From the NCBI GenBank assembly GCA_013812515.1, contig JACCTI010000472.1, positions 1 through 7,614 of the forward strand: DNA of 7,614 nt, written 5' to 3'. The first letter of the stretch is position 1. Each line of letters begins with the position of its first letter. The notes below the pieces were generated by a model. It searched no databases and was not told where the DNA came from. It worked only from the letters and a program-made list of their open reading frames with translations. Made by a program: the position numbers and the translations under genes. This document shows, in pieces, positions 1-7,258 of this stretch. The stretch is from Chthoniobacterales bacterium (lineage in GTDB: Bacteria > Verrucomicrobiota > Verrucomicrobiia > Chthoniobacterales > UBA10450).

Positions 1-650
1 TCGCGCATGCTCGCCATCTTCTCGCCAGTGACTGCGTTCTCCGTCCCTGCGAGCAGCTCTTTCGATGTAACCTGTTGGACAAGTGAGCGTTTGAGCAACG
101 ATGCATCCGCGCGCGCGAAATTCGTGAACCCTTTCGCCACGCTCAATGTCGGATCGAGCGCGTGCCTTTCTCTTTCATCGCCGCGATCGTCTCATTCGGG
201 ATTTCGTCCAGGAGCGAACCGTGCTCGACGGAGTCGGCGCCGATCTTCACCGCATCGTCCACGTCGGCGGCATTGCCGGTGTGAATTTCGACAGGCAATT
301 TTTCGCGTGGGCCTCCGCGACCACGGCGGCGAGGATGTCGATGTTCATTCGCGGGAACGGGTAACTCGGGACGCCGGCTTCCAGAACGCCCTTGATTGCA
401 TTCACGCGTCTCGTCGCGAGTTCGTCGACTTGTTTGTGCGCTTCGCCGGCAGATTGCGGCGTGCGCACAGCATTGAATGATGCGCGCATAAACTTCGCGT
501 ATTCCGTTCCGTGTCCGCCTTCCGCGGTGAAGAGTCGACCGCAAAGGAATGATTCCGGGCCAAGTTTTTCGCCGCTGCCGAAGAGCCGCTGGAGTTTCAG
601 CATGTTCTCGAGAAGTTGGAGCGCCAAACCATCCGTGTCGAGCAAAGCCG
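1..650 (-). pseudogene. Amidohydrolase-superfamily metal hydrolase, 5'-truncated and frameshifted, runs off left edge
   Basis: Three minus-strand frames together read as one amidohydrolase (imidazolonepropionase/prolidase-like). The first frame (about 648 to 299) gives LLDTDGLALQLL, a GGHGTEY segment and VNAIKGVLEAG, where IK is the usual strand-4 lysine. The second (about 298 to 159) gives VEIHTG and VEHGS, the strand-5 and strand-6 metal histidines. The third (158 to 1) gives LDPTLSVAKGFTN and continues off the window. Each junction is explained by loss of one base: one in the AAATTTTT-type run near 297-303, one in an expected GG near 159-161. The N-terminal domain with the HxH metal motif is absent: homology appears to begin near 648, directly beside a REP hairpin at 655-683. 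The only upstream start (GTG at 774) lies inside another repeat. I read this as a decaying gene; the frameshifts alone could be sequencing errors, but the missing N-terminus could not. Confidence 0.75.
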
Positions 651-654
651 ATTT

Positions 655-683
655 CTGTAGCGACGGCGTCGCGTCACCGTTGC
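655..683 (+). repeat. REP-like module (GTAG + hairpin) at the broken 5' end of the amidohydrolase
   Basis: GTAG at 657-660 is followed by a stem GCGACGG (660-666) pairing with CCGTTGC (677-683), seven pairs including one G-T, around a 10-base interior. The segment CTGTAGCGACGG (655-666) is the exact reverse complement of CCGTCGCTACAG at 1061-1072 in the repeat element at 976-1093, so the two belong to the same family. It sits where recognisable amidohydrolase coding sequence stops, which suggests that insertion or recombination here removed the N-terminal part of that gene. The loop is larger than in the other copies. Confidence 0.55.
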
Positions 684-750
684 GCGTGCTCCCGTGAGAT
701 ACGGCTGCGATGCGGGCATCCCGCACTCGAGGCGTCATTGGCGAGAACAG

Positions 751-846
751 TGTAGCGGTGCTTGTGTCAAGCACCAGGGAGCGGAGTAATGACTTCCTTG
801 ATCCTCAGCCTGGCCACGGCTCAGGCGTTTGACACAAACGTCTACA
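751..846. repeat. REPIN-like inverted pair of REP modules
   Basis: Two GTAG-hairpin modules face each other. The left module (plus strand) is TGTAGC at 751-756 followed by GGTGCTTG-TGT-CAAGCACC (757-775), a perfect 8-bp stem with a 3-base loop. The right module (minus strand) is CTACA at 842-846 preceded by CGTTTG-ACA-CAAACG (826-840), a perfect 6-bp stem with a 3-base loop. The stems have different sequences but the same geometry. Both contain TTGACACAA followed by TACANTG, which imitates a promoter, but the spacing is only 8-10 bases. No coding sequence is credible between them. Confidence 0.6.
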
Positions 847-876
847 ATGGGCCGCGCGCCTTAGGACGCACGTTGC

Positions 877-901
877 GCCTCGACGTAGCGAGGCGGCTAC
901 A
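877..901 (-). repeat. Single REP-like module
   Basis: Read on the minus strand, TGTAG (901-897) and two spacer bases (GCC after GTA) lead into a hairpin of GCCTCG (889-894 complement) and CGAGGC (877-882 complement), six perfect pairs with a 6-base loop. This matches the GTAG-plus-hairpin layout of the other copies, with a third independent stem sequence. It has no obvious facing partner. From 902 to 975 I see only a fragment resembling the terminal repeat (ATGGTTTCACAAAAGTCGG near 923-941) and no gene. Confidence 0.5.
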
Positions 902-975
902 ACAACTTCTAACTGAGCTAAATGATGGTTTCACAAAAGTCGGCAAGATCAGCCAACAGTGCTCCTCAGCCTACA

Positions 976-1093
976 AGTGGTTTCAAAAGTCGACCTGGCG
1001 TTGTAGCGCTATATGAGCGCCGTCTCACTTGGGCAGCTTCCACGATTCGGCGGTCACAGACCGTCGCTACAGGAGTTTTGAAACCGCTTCTAG
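976..1093. repeat. REPIN-like element with 13-bp terminal inverted repeats
   Basis: The ends are AGTGGTTTCAAAA (976-988) and TTTTGAAACCGCT (1076-1088), complementary at 12 of 13 positions. Inside, TGTAG (1002-1006) can pair with CTACA (1067-1071). Between these lie two hairpins: GCGCT/AGCGC (1006-1010 with 1016-1020) around a TAT loop and one mismatch, and an 8-bp stem (1048-1055 with 1059-1066) around ACA with one G-T pair. The whole unit could therefore fold as a branched structure with a double outer stem and two arms. The right flank continues as CGCTTCTAG (1085-1093), the reverse complement of the CTAGAAGCG motif found three times in the right-hand repeat block, so the family's true boundary may include it. 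No coding capacity. Confidence 0.7.
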
Positions 1094-1094
1094 G

Positions 1095-1112
1095 CTTCTC
1101 CAGAGGGAGAAG
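1095..1112. repeat. Short perfect hairpin beside the REPIN element
   Basis: CTTCTCC (1095-1101) and GGAGAAG (1106-1112) form seven perfect pairs around a 4-base AGAG loop. There is no T-run on either strand next to it, so I do not call it an intrinsic terminator. It lacks the GTAG signature of the REP modules. It lies downstream of lnt in the transcription direction, about 270 bases past the lnt stop. Confidence 0.4.
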
Positions 1113-1146
1113 GAACTCCTATCGATACGGGCCATGTGCTCCACGC

Positions 1147-1273
1147 CTGTCATCCCGAGGCTGGCAAAGCGCGCCGAGGGATCTCGCATCAGCCGCACAG
1201 ATTACGCTACTCCTCCGAGACGTGGTCCAAGACTCTCCCGGAGTCCCTCGCCGTCTCCGCTGGCTGGATGACA
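1147..1273. mobile_element. 127-bp MITE-like palindromic element
   Basis: Perfect 9-bp terminal inverted repeats: CTGTCATCC (1147-1155) and GGATGACAG (1265-1273). A second complementary layer lies inside: CGAGGGA (1175-1181) with TCCCTCG (1244-1250), followed by CTC/GAG. The unit can therefore form an imperfect long hairpin. The start, TCATCCCGAGG then CCGAGGGATCTC, resembles dispersed intergenic repeats I recall from many bacterial genomes; I cannot check this. It shares neither the GTAG modules nor the AGCGGTTTC ends of its neighbours, so it is a separate family. It encodes nothing. From 1274 to 1379 I see no feature. Confidence 0.6.
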
Positions 1274-1379
1274 GCGCGATCCCACAACAGGCGCTCTCGG
1301 AAGATTGAGGGTGATTTCGATTGTTCGAGAACGCGAAACCTCTTCCCGCCCGCGCGACAACGAAGCCGGGGAAACGAAG

Positions 1380-3092
1380 CTACAAGGAGCGCGCCGCGAG
1401 CTTTGGCCTAACGAGTCTCGGCAGAAGCGCGAGCAGCGTCAGCAAAGTCACACCGCAGCAAATCTGCGCGAAGAGCTCGCCGTGTTTCAGGTAGAACGTA
1501 GGCGTTGGATTTGCCGAGACCGCAATCTGACCCGTCAGCACGCCTTCGGTGAACTGGCTGCCGGTGTCATCGAGCAATATCTGCGTGATGCGGCCGAACT
1601 CGTTAATGAAACAAGTCACGCCGGTGTTCGCGGATCGCACCATTGGGAGGCGCATTTCTACGCAACGGAAAACGGCGTTCGCGAGATGTTGCTGTGAACC
1701 AGCGGAGCGGAGAAACCAGCCGTCATTCGTCACGTTGGCAAGCACGTTAGCGCCCCTGAGCACAAATTGTCGCGTGAGTTCACCGATCGTGTCCTCAAAG
1801 CAAATCAGCGGCGCGAGGCGCACATCGGGTCGCGTCGTCTTCAGCACAGTGAACTCTTGGCCGAAGCCAAAATCTTCCGGGACTTGATCGCCGACGATCA
1901 CGCCAATCCCGGGCAGAGTGTGACGGCCGGGCACGTATTCGCCGAAGGGCACGAGGTGAAGCTTGCGATAGAGCTGCACCTGTTGATCACCGCCCGTCAC
2001 GAGCCAGGCCGCGTTGTATGCGTCCTTTTCATCCTGGTCGATGATCCCGAGGAGCAAATCTGTTTTGATCTCGGCGGAAAATTGGAGGACGAAGTGAAAG
2101 CTCTCGGTCCCGGGCAGCAGCGGATCGGGCATGGAGCTCTCCGGCCAAAGCAACAGCTCTGGCTTTGATTGCAGAGCGACCAGGCTGAGCTTCGTGAACT
2201 TGTCGAACGTCGCCTGCGCGAAGTTCGGATTGAACTTCTCCTCTCGTGGAATGTTTGGCTGCAGAGCGGCGACACGCAGCGGCGTGGATTCCTGCGGGTT
2301 TTGCACGGCCCGAATCCCGTAACCCATTACCCCGACGATGGCCGCCATCGTGAGGGTGAAATCGAAATGCGGCCGTCTCGCTTTGAGCCGTGTCTCGTCG
2401 ACGAATCGGCGCACGGTCAGAACCAAAATGACGTTCGTCATCGCGACGAGAAACGAGAGGCCGGGCACGCCCGTGATATCGACGATCTGAATCATGGCCC
2501 ATTGGGCGTGGAGAGCGCTGCCGAGCGTGTTCCAACCCCATCCCGAGAAAAGGATACTCCGAATCGTTTCCACGGTGACCCATGCGCTGGCGAGCAGAAG
2601 GGCGAGGAGAAGGTTGCGCATGGAACTGAGCCAGGGCGAGTTGCGTTCCGGCGACTCGTTAGGCACGGGAAGCATGCCGGAACTTTCCGCGGCGCGCTTT
2701 TCCGCTAATCTCCGCGTGACGGCCTCAAGTCCGGTGACAGGTTTCGGTTTGCGCGGCTGCGGCCGGAGACGCCCAGCCAGCCAACTCCAGGCGGCCATGT
2801 AGATCGCCATATATAATCCGACCAAGACCAGCCCCGGGATTGTAACCGTCCTCAGCCAAGAGAAGACGCCCCAGAAGAACGCGAGCCCGGCCACATACCC
2901 CAGCAGCAGATCGCGTCTCCAACGGCGTTTCGAGTTCTCGCCTGAAAACCAGATCGCGGCGAGCAGTGGCGTCAGCGCGATCCAGCAAAGCCAGGCCTGA
3001 TCGAACGGCGCGAAACAAGCCCGATACAGGATGCCGCTGGCGAGTGCGGCCAGCCAGGGCCAGCACCGCCGTGCTTGCGTCGCCAAATTCAC
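1380..3092 (-). CDS. lnt: Apolipoprotein N-acyltransferase
   Basis: Lnt transfers an acyl chain from phospholipid to the N-terminal cysteine of diacylated lipoproteins, the last step of lipoprotein maturation in the inner membrane. The 570-residue product has hydrophobic segments over roughly residues 11-107 and 158-265, then a nitrilase-like catalytic domain (about 272-525), and a final membrane helix (about 538-558). The catalytic residues are visible: Glu318 in WPESSMPD, Lys377 in YRKLHLVPFGEYVP and Cys431 in ICFEDTIGE. It is somewhat longer than the roughly 510 residues of E. coli Lnt; the extra length includes a charged, proline-rich loop at about 108-157. The start is GTG, with no clear Shine-Dalgarno; it lies 7 bases after the stop of the upstream small gene, suggesting co-transcription. 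All key residues are present, so it should be active. Confidence 0.95.
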   Translation of the reverse strand: MNLATQARRCWPWLAALASGILYRACFAPFDQAWLCWIALTPLLAAIWFSGENSKRRWRRDLLLGYVAGLAFFWGVFSWLRTVTIPGLVLVGLYMAIYMAAWSWLAGRLRPQPRKPKPVTGLEAVTRRLAEKRAAESSGMLPVPNESPERNSPWLSSMRNLLLALLLASAWVTVETIRSILFSGWGWNTLGSALHAQWAMIQIVDITGVPGLSFLVAMTNVILVLTVRRFVDETRLKARRPHFDFTLTMAAIVGVMGYGIRAVQNPQESTPLRVAALQPNIPREEKFNPNFAQATFDKFTKLSLVALQSKPELLLWPESSMPDPLLPGTESFHFVLQFSAEIKTDLLLGIIDQDEKDAYNAAWLVTGGDQQVQLYRKLHLVPFGEYVPGRHTLPGIGVIVGDQVPEDFGFGQEFTVLKTTRPDVRLAPLICFEDTIGELTRQFVLRGANVLANVTNDGWFLRSAGSQQHLANAVFRCVEMRLPMVRSANTGVTCFINEFGRITQILLDDTGSQFTEGVLTGQIAVSANPTPTFYLKHGELFAQICCGVTLLTLLALLPRLVRPKLAARSL

Positions 3093-3099
3093 GAGGGAA

Positions 3100-3414
3100 C
3101 TACCCGCGGCGCCCGCGGCCGCGGCGTTGCTCTTCGCGCTTCTTACCGGGATTCATGGCCCCGCGCACATCCCGCGAGTGCGTGGGATTTCCTCGGAAGA
3201 ACGATTTTTCCACGTCTTCGACCGAGGGGAGGCCAACGCGGTTCGCAATGACGTAATTCATCGCGATCAGATCGTTCAGCGTCTCGACGAACTCCGTGTT
3301 TTCCGCGTCATCGATCTTGTCGAGCAGGAGCCGCCCGAAAATCGGGGCGCCGCTCGTCCCGATCAATTTCAAGACGGAGATCTCACCACCGCTCGGCTTG
3401 ATTTCCGGTTCCAT
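3100..3414 (-). CDS. Small conserved-looking protein of unknown function (104 aa)
   Basis: I do not recognise a named family. Residues 10-60 read like a compact helical, possibly winged-helix-like fold: [20 protein letters not shown], then [15 protein letters not shown]. Residues 62-80 contain [20 protein letters not shown], which has the feel of a conserved motif. The last 15 residues are strongly basic ([14 protein letters not shown]), disordered in appearance and able to bind nucleic acid or acidic partners. There is no signal peptide or membrane segment, so it is probably cytoplasmic. It has an ATG start with no clear ribosome-binding site. It lies 40 bases after the mutase stop and 7 bases before lnt, all on the same strand, which supports a real gene in one operon. 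A DNA-binding role is only a guess. Confidence 0.75.
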
Positions 3415-3454
3415 GTAAAAATCTTGCCGTGCAATTGAGCTCTGTCGAATGGCC

Positions 3455-5425
3455 TTACCTGATAAGACGCGCGGCAGCGTCTTCCTGAAGCCAGCTCCAG
3501 AGCCGCTCGAGATGCTGGCCGACAGCGATCTTGCTTTGCGTGAGTTCCTCCCCGATCAGGCGGCCGCTCGCCGGCCGCTTTTCCGCGAAGAGGTAGTATT
3601 TGATTTTCGGTTCCGTGCCGGATGCACGAACCGCAATCCGCGTCCGATCCCCGAGTTCAAAAATCAACATCTTTTCCTTTGGAATGATGTCGCCTTCGAT
3701 GTCGCGCAAAATTTCCTTTTCGAAGTTCTTCACCGCGGCGACCGGCGAGCCGAGCATCTCGTCAGGCGGGGTCTCGACGTAGGACTCGAGTAGGCGCTGT
3801 ATTTTGACCGCGCCTTCCGCGCCTTCAAAGGTCATCGAGCCGGTCTTCTCCTGGAAATAACCGAACGTCGCGAAGACGTCGTCGAGCAGCGCGTCCAGCG
3901 TGAGGCCGCGCGATTTGGCGAACGCCGCCACTTCGCAGAACATTAGAGCCGCGGCGTTCCCGTCTTTGTCCCGGACAAAATCGTGCGCGCTGTAGCCGTA
4001 GCTCTCTTCGCCACCGAAGACGTAGAACGACGAATACTTGAGCCGCAGCGCCCTGCTCTCGTCTTCCGAGAGTTCGCGGTAGAGACGGCGCGCTGCGGCG
4101 TGGCTACCCTCAAGAGCTTTGCGCTCATACTTGCCGAGTTTCGCACCGATGTACTTGAAACCCGTCAGCGTCTCCACGCAGCGCAAGCCATAATGCTCCG
4201 CGATCGCTTTCTGCAGATCCGTCGTGACAAATGTTTTGATGATCACACCGCGTCCGGCGTTTTCCTTTGTCAGGATTCCCTGTGCGAAGAAAGCCTGCGC
4301 GCGGTAATACGCGAGCAGCGAGCCGATCTGATTTCCGGTCAGCAACTTCATCTCGCCGCTAGCCGTGCGCACCGCCACGCCCATGCGGTCGCAATCGGGA
4401 TCAGTCGCGACCACCAGGTCCGCGTTCTCTCTTGTGGCCAGCTGGACGCCGAGCTTCAACGCCTCCGCGTTTTCAGGATTCGGTGAAGCGACTGTGGGAA
4501 ACCGTCCGTCGAAGTTGTCCTGCTCTGGGACCACCTGGTAGTTGAATCCTAGTCGGTCGAGTAGCGGTTTGATGATCACGCCGCCGGTGCCGTGGATCGG
4601 CGTGAAGACGATCTTAAGATCTTTCGCGGAACGAACGAGATCGCGGTCGAGCACAAGCGTCTCGAGGCGCTCCAAGTAGGCTTCGTCGATCTCTGGTCCG
4701 AGGGTGATGATCTCACCGGGTTCTGCTGAAACGCCCGGGGCTACGCCCGTCTCCCCAGCATTCACCTTTGCGATGATCGCGCTCGCGTGCGGCTCCACGA
4801 CTTGCGCCCCGTCCGCGAAATAGACCTTGTAGCCGTTATCATTCGGCGGGTTGTGACTCGCGGTGATCACGATGCCGGCGCTCGCATCCAGGTGCCGCAC
4901 GGCAAAGGACAGCTCCGGCGTCGAACGCGGCCCGCGGAAAACAAACGCGTCGCAGCCATTCTCCGCGGCTACTTTTGCTGTCAGCGCAGTGAACTCGCGC
5001 GAGAAGAAGCGCGTATCATGCGCGATTACGATCTTCGGTTTCCCGCTGATGCACTCGGCTGCGAACCATTCAAGGAGATAGGCGACCAAGCCGCGTGTCG
5101 CGCGCGCGATGTTGTAGTAATTCATCGCGTTCGTGCCGACACACGGGAACTCCGGCGGCGCGTCCGCTCCGGCCGCGCCTCGCTCGGCGGGTGTCACGAC
5201 TTTTCCGATCGTGCGGCCGCGCAAGCCACCCGTGCCGAACGCAAGAGTCTTATAGAAGCGATCGTTCAGTTCGCTCCAGGCGCCTGCCTCCGCGAGCTCA
5301 TCGATCGAGGAGGTGTAAAGCTCAGACGTCGCGCCCTGGAGCAACGTGGAGATGTTCTGCCCGGCCGATTCCATCAGCCGGCCATCAGCGACCGCGCGTT
5401 CGAGTTTTTCCATTCGGGCCAGCAT
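3455..5425 (-). CDS. Phosphoglucomutase/phosphomannomutase-family phospho-sugar mutase
   Basis: Member of the alpha-D-phosphohexomutase superfamily, which moves phosphate between C1 and C6 (or C1 and C5) of sugar phosphates via a phosphoserine, feeding glycogen, trehalose or envelope sugar synthesis. Counting from the ATG at 5425 (656 aa), the four signature sites are in order: Ser190 in [13 protein letters not shown] (catalytic), DPDCDR at 342-347 (Mg2+), GGEESYG at 471-477 (sugar binding) and RASGTEPK at 600-607 (phosphate binding). GTGGLRGR lies at 64-71. The length and an insert before GGEESYG fit the large PGM2/phosphopentomutase-like branch rather than the short PMM/PGM group; the exact substrate cannot be told. 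I chose the ATG at 5425 because GGAAGG lies 9 bases upstream; an in-frame GTG at 5485 would add 20 residues but has a poor ribosome-binding site. Probably the first gene of an operon with the small protein and lnt. Confidence 0.93.
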
Positions 5426-5434
5426 CTGCGGCAA

Positions 5435-5440
5435 CCTTCC
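5435..5440 (-). promoter_or_regulatory. Shine-Dalgarno deciding the mutase start
   Basis: On the minus strand GGAAGG ends 9 bases before the ATG at 5425. It is the clearest ribosome-binding site in the window. The alternative GTG at 5485 has only AGGT two bases upstream, and the other genes here have weak or no such signal, so this site favours the shorter mutase. Confidence 0.5.
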
Positions 5441-5535
5441 GGCGCGTTCCGCCTTTGCAAGCCGCTTCGCAGCGCATAACTGCACACCTGGAAAGAAAAA
5501 GGCGACGCGCGAAAAAACCGAGCCGAAGATCGTTT

Positions 5536-6816
5536 GTGCAAAGCGAAGTCGAAGCGCCCGCGAGCGGTCCGCCCGTTTGTACTGCCGAGTCTCACCCAGC
5601 TTCGAGGGCCACCGCGCCTGTTCTTGGCATTCTGGGTGCGCTCACTTTCGCGCATCTGCTCAACGACACGATGCAGTCGTTGATCCCGGCGGTCTATCCA
5701 ATCCTGAAAGACGCGCTCCATCTCGACTTTCGTCACATCGGTTTCATCACGCTGGCGAATCAGCTTACCGCCTCCATTCTTCAGCCGTTCATTGGCCTCT
5801 ACACGGATCGACGTCCGCAACCATTTTCCCTCGCGATCGGGATGGGCTTCACGCTTATCGGGCTGGTTTTGCTCTCGTTAGCCGGAACGCTAGGTCTCGT
5901 TCTCGTCGCGGTGGCATTCGTCGGGGTTGGCTCGTCCGTCTTTCATCCGGAAGCGTCGCGCGTCGCCTATCTCAGTTCCGGCGGCCGGCACGGCTTCGCG
6001 CAGTCGCTCTTCCAAGTGGGTGGAAACGCTGGCAGCTCACTCGGGCCGCTCCTGGCCGCGATCATCGTGGTCGCGCGAGGGCAGGGGGCCATCCTCTGGT
6101 TCGCGCTCCTCGCGCTGCTCGGGATCGTGGTGCTCTCGCATGTCGGCCGCTGGTATCAGAGGAGTCTCGCGGCGCATGCCGCGGCCAGTTCGCCCCAGGG
6201 CGGAAGGCAAAGCCGCGCGCATTCAGTCCCGCGCCAGCGCGTCATCCTCTCGTTAGGCGTGCTCGTTACTCTCGTCTTCTCGAAATACTTCTATCTCGCC
6301 AGCATGAGCAGCTATTACACCTTCTTCCTCATGGAGAAGTTCGGCCTCTCCGTGAAGAATGCGCAGCTCCATCTATTCCTTTTCCTTTTCGCGATTGCCG
6401 CCGGCACCTTTCTCGGTGGACCAATCGGCGATCGCATTGGCCGCAAAGCAGTGATCTGGGCCTCCATCCTTGGCGTCGCGCCGTTCGCGATCGCCCTGCC
6501 GTACGCGAACCTGCTCTGGGTCGGAATCCTGAGCGTCATCATCGGTGGAATCATTTCCTCCGCGTTCTCCGCGATCCTCGTTTACGCGCAGGAATTGATG
6601 CCCGGAAAAGTCGGTTTGATGGCGGGGCTTTTCTTTGGCCTCGCCTTTGGGGTGGCCGGGATGGGATCAGCGGTTCTCGGCGCGCTGGCCGACCGGCACG
6701 GAATTCCGTTCATCTTCCAAATCTGTTCCTACCTGCCGCTCATCGGAATCCTGACCGCGCTGCTTCCGAAGATGGAACGCAGCAACGGTACCGCGTCTTC
6801 AACAAGTCGCGCATGA
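5536..6816 (+). CDS. MFS transporter, fosmidomycin-resistance (Fsr) family
   Basis: A 426-residue major facilitator, close to the 406 residues of E. coli Fsr. Twelve membrane segments can be drawn, in two blocks (about 28-202 and 235-410) joined by a polar loop of about 30 residues. Family-typical features are FAHLLNDTMQSLIPAVYPIL near the start, GLYTDRRPQP after helix 2, VGSSVFHPEASRVAY and SLFQVGGNAGSSLGP in the first half, and the motif-A-like GGPIGDRIGRKAVI after helix 8. It likely exports a small drug or metabolite by proton antiport; the real substrate cannot be inferred, and many relatives are unlinked to fosmidomycin. There is no in-frame ATG before Met46 inside helix 1, so I place the start at GTG 5536, with a weak GAAG seven bases upstream. 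It is divergent from the mutase; the 110 bases between them (5426-5535) show no clear promoter hexamers. Confidence 0.88.
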   Translation: MQSEVEAPASGPPVCTAESHPASRATAPVLGILGALTFAHLLNDTMQSLIPAVYPILKDALHLDFRHIGFITLANQLTASILQPFIGLYTDRRPQPFSLAIGMGFTLIGLVLLSLAGTLGLVLVAVAFVGVGSSVFHPEASRVAYLSSGGRHGFAQSLFQVGGNAGSSLGPLLAAIIVVARGQGAILWFALLALLGIVVLSHVGRWYQRSLAAHAAASSPQGGRQSRAHSVPRQRVILSLGVLVTLVFSKYFYLASMSSYYTFFLMEKFGLSVKNAQLHLFLFLFAIAAGTFLGGPIGDRIGRKAVIWASILGVAPFAIALPYANLLWVGILSVIIGGIISSAFSAILVYAQELMPGKVGLMAGLFFGLAFGVAGMGSAVLGALADRHGIPFIFQICSYLPLIGILTALLPKMERSNGTASSTSRA

Positions 6817-6829
6817 AGAGAAAGTCTAA

Positions 6830-7075
6830 CGAGCCAGTCTCCGTCCGAGTGGTCACTTCGAGTTCCTGATCCCCGCGGCGGTGCAAACGCAGCGGAACTA
6901 CTCGGGGCGCGAGGTTCGTTTTGGCGAGCGGTTCGTCGACATCTACACGAACCGGGCGGAGGAACAGATCACGGTGGATTACGGCCGGCTCGATGAGACG
7001 GAGCCGGTCACGGAGAGTTCGTTCGTTTCGAATCGAACCTCGATCCGCACAGGTGCGGAGCCCAAGACTGACGCG
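6830..7075 (+). pseudogene. C-terminal remnant resembling an inward-rectifier K+ channel (KirBac-like)
   Basis: After a TAA at 6827-6829 the frame reads SGHFEFLIPAAVQTQRNY, then GREVRFGERFVDIYTNR and ITVDYGRLDETEP, up to about 7020. Spaced E-V..G..F.D.YT......D.G.LDE, it aligns without gaps to the tail of KirBac1.1 as I remember it (E-I..G..F.D.FT......D.G.FHE), the last strands of the cytoplasmic gating domain. Pore, filter and membrane helices are absent, because the intact transporter gene ends at 6816 immediately upstream. The only starts (GTG at 6881 and later) would give a fragment that reads on into the repeats and stops at a TAG inside a REP hairpin (7244-7246). I read it as a gene fossil, not a working protein. 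The family assignment is from memory and moderate. Confidence 0.5.
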
Positions 7076-7101
7076 GCCGATCGTCTAGAAGCGCCGCGCT
7101 T

Positions 7102-7126
7102 CGGTGGTCATAGACCGCCGCTACAG
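7102..7126 (-). repeat. REP module without upstream partner
   Basis: CGGTGGTC (7102-7109), loop ATA, GACCGCCG (7113-7120), then CTACAGG: eight pairs with one T-G wobble. Compared with the copy at 7235-7253 it has T for C in the stem, and the change keeps a G-T pair. Read on the minus strand it is GTAG plus hairpin. Its expected facing partner to the left is missing. Confidence 0.6.
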
Positions 7127-7159
7127 GAGACCGACTCGGCCGCTCGTCTAGAAGCGTTA

Positions 7160-7258
7160 AGCGGTTTCAAACGTCGATCCGGCGTTGTAGCGGCGTTCTA
7201 TGAGCGCCGCCCCTCCTCGGGAGCTGCCGCGCCTCGGCGGTCATAGACCGCCGCTACA
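7160..7258. repeat. REPIN-like pair, first unit of the right-hand block
   Basis: It begins with the terminal repeat AGCGGTTTCAAA (7160-7171). TGTAG (7186-7190) is followed by GCGGCGTTC-TAT-GAGCGCCGC (7190-7210), a 9-bp stem with one T-G pair. The facing module is CGGCGGTC-ATA-GACCGCCG (7235-7253), a perfect 8-bp stem, followed by CTACA (7254-7258). The right terminal repeat is not found next to it; instead the 64-bp direct repeat continues into the next unit. Confidence 0.65.

Noticed and set aside
829..848. Sigma-70 promoter TTGACA/TACAAT
   Set aside because: Spacer of 8 bases is too short and both words are parts of a REP hairpin module; kept only as an observation.
762..1016. Plus-strand open frame of about 84 codons in the left repeat region
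   Set aside because: It runs through several REP hairpins, has no recognisable domain and its start lies inside a palindrome.
1380..1384. CTACA at the lnt stop as another REP module
   Set aside because: No hairpin precedes it; the tetranucleotide alone is expected by chance.
922..1411. Several overlapping plus-strand frames between 922 and 1411
   Set aside because: They cross the REPIN and the 127-bp element, are low-complexity in composition and resemble no family.
5095..5535. In-frame 5' extension of the MFS gene back over the mutase
   Set aside because: It is arginine/serine-rich antisense to conserved mutase sequence and has no family similarity; the transporter plausibly starts at GTG 5536.
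1380..6816. A novel defence or biosynthetic system in the central block
   Set aside because: The recognisable genes are a sugar mutase, Lnt and an efflux transporter; nothing nuclease-, toxin- or helicase-like is visible.
5346..6869. Long plus-strand frame of about 500 codons overlapping the MFS gene
   Set aside because: Arginine-rich product in the wrong frame, typical of a shadow in GC-rich DNA; the MFS frame has all the membrane segments and motifs.
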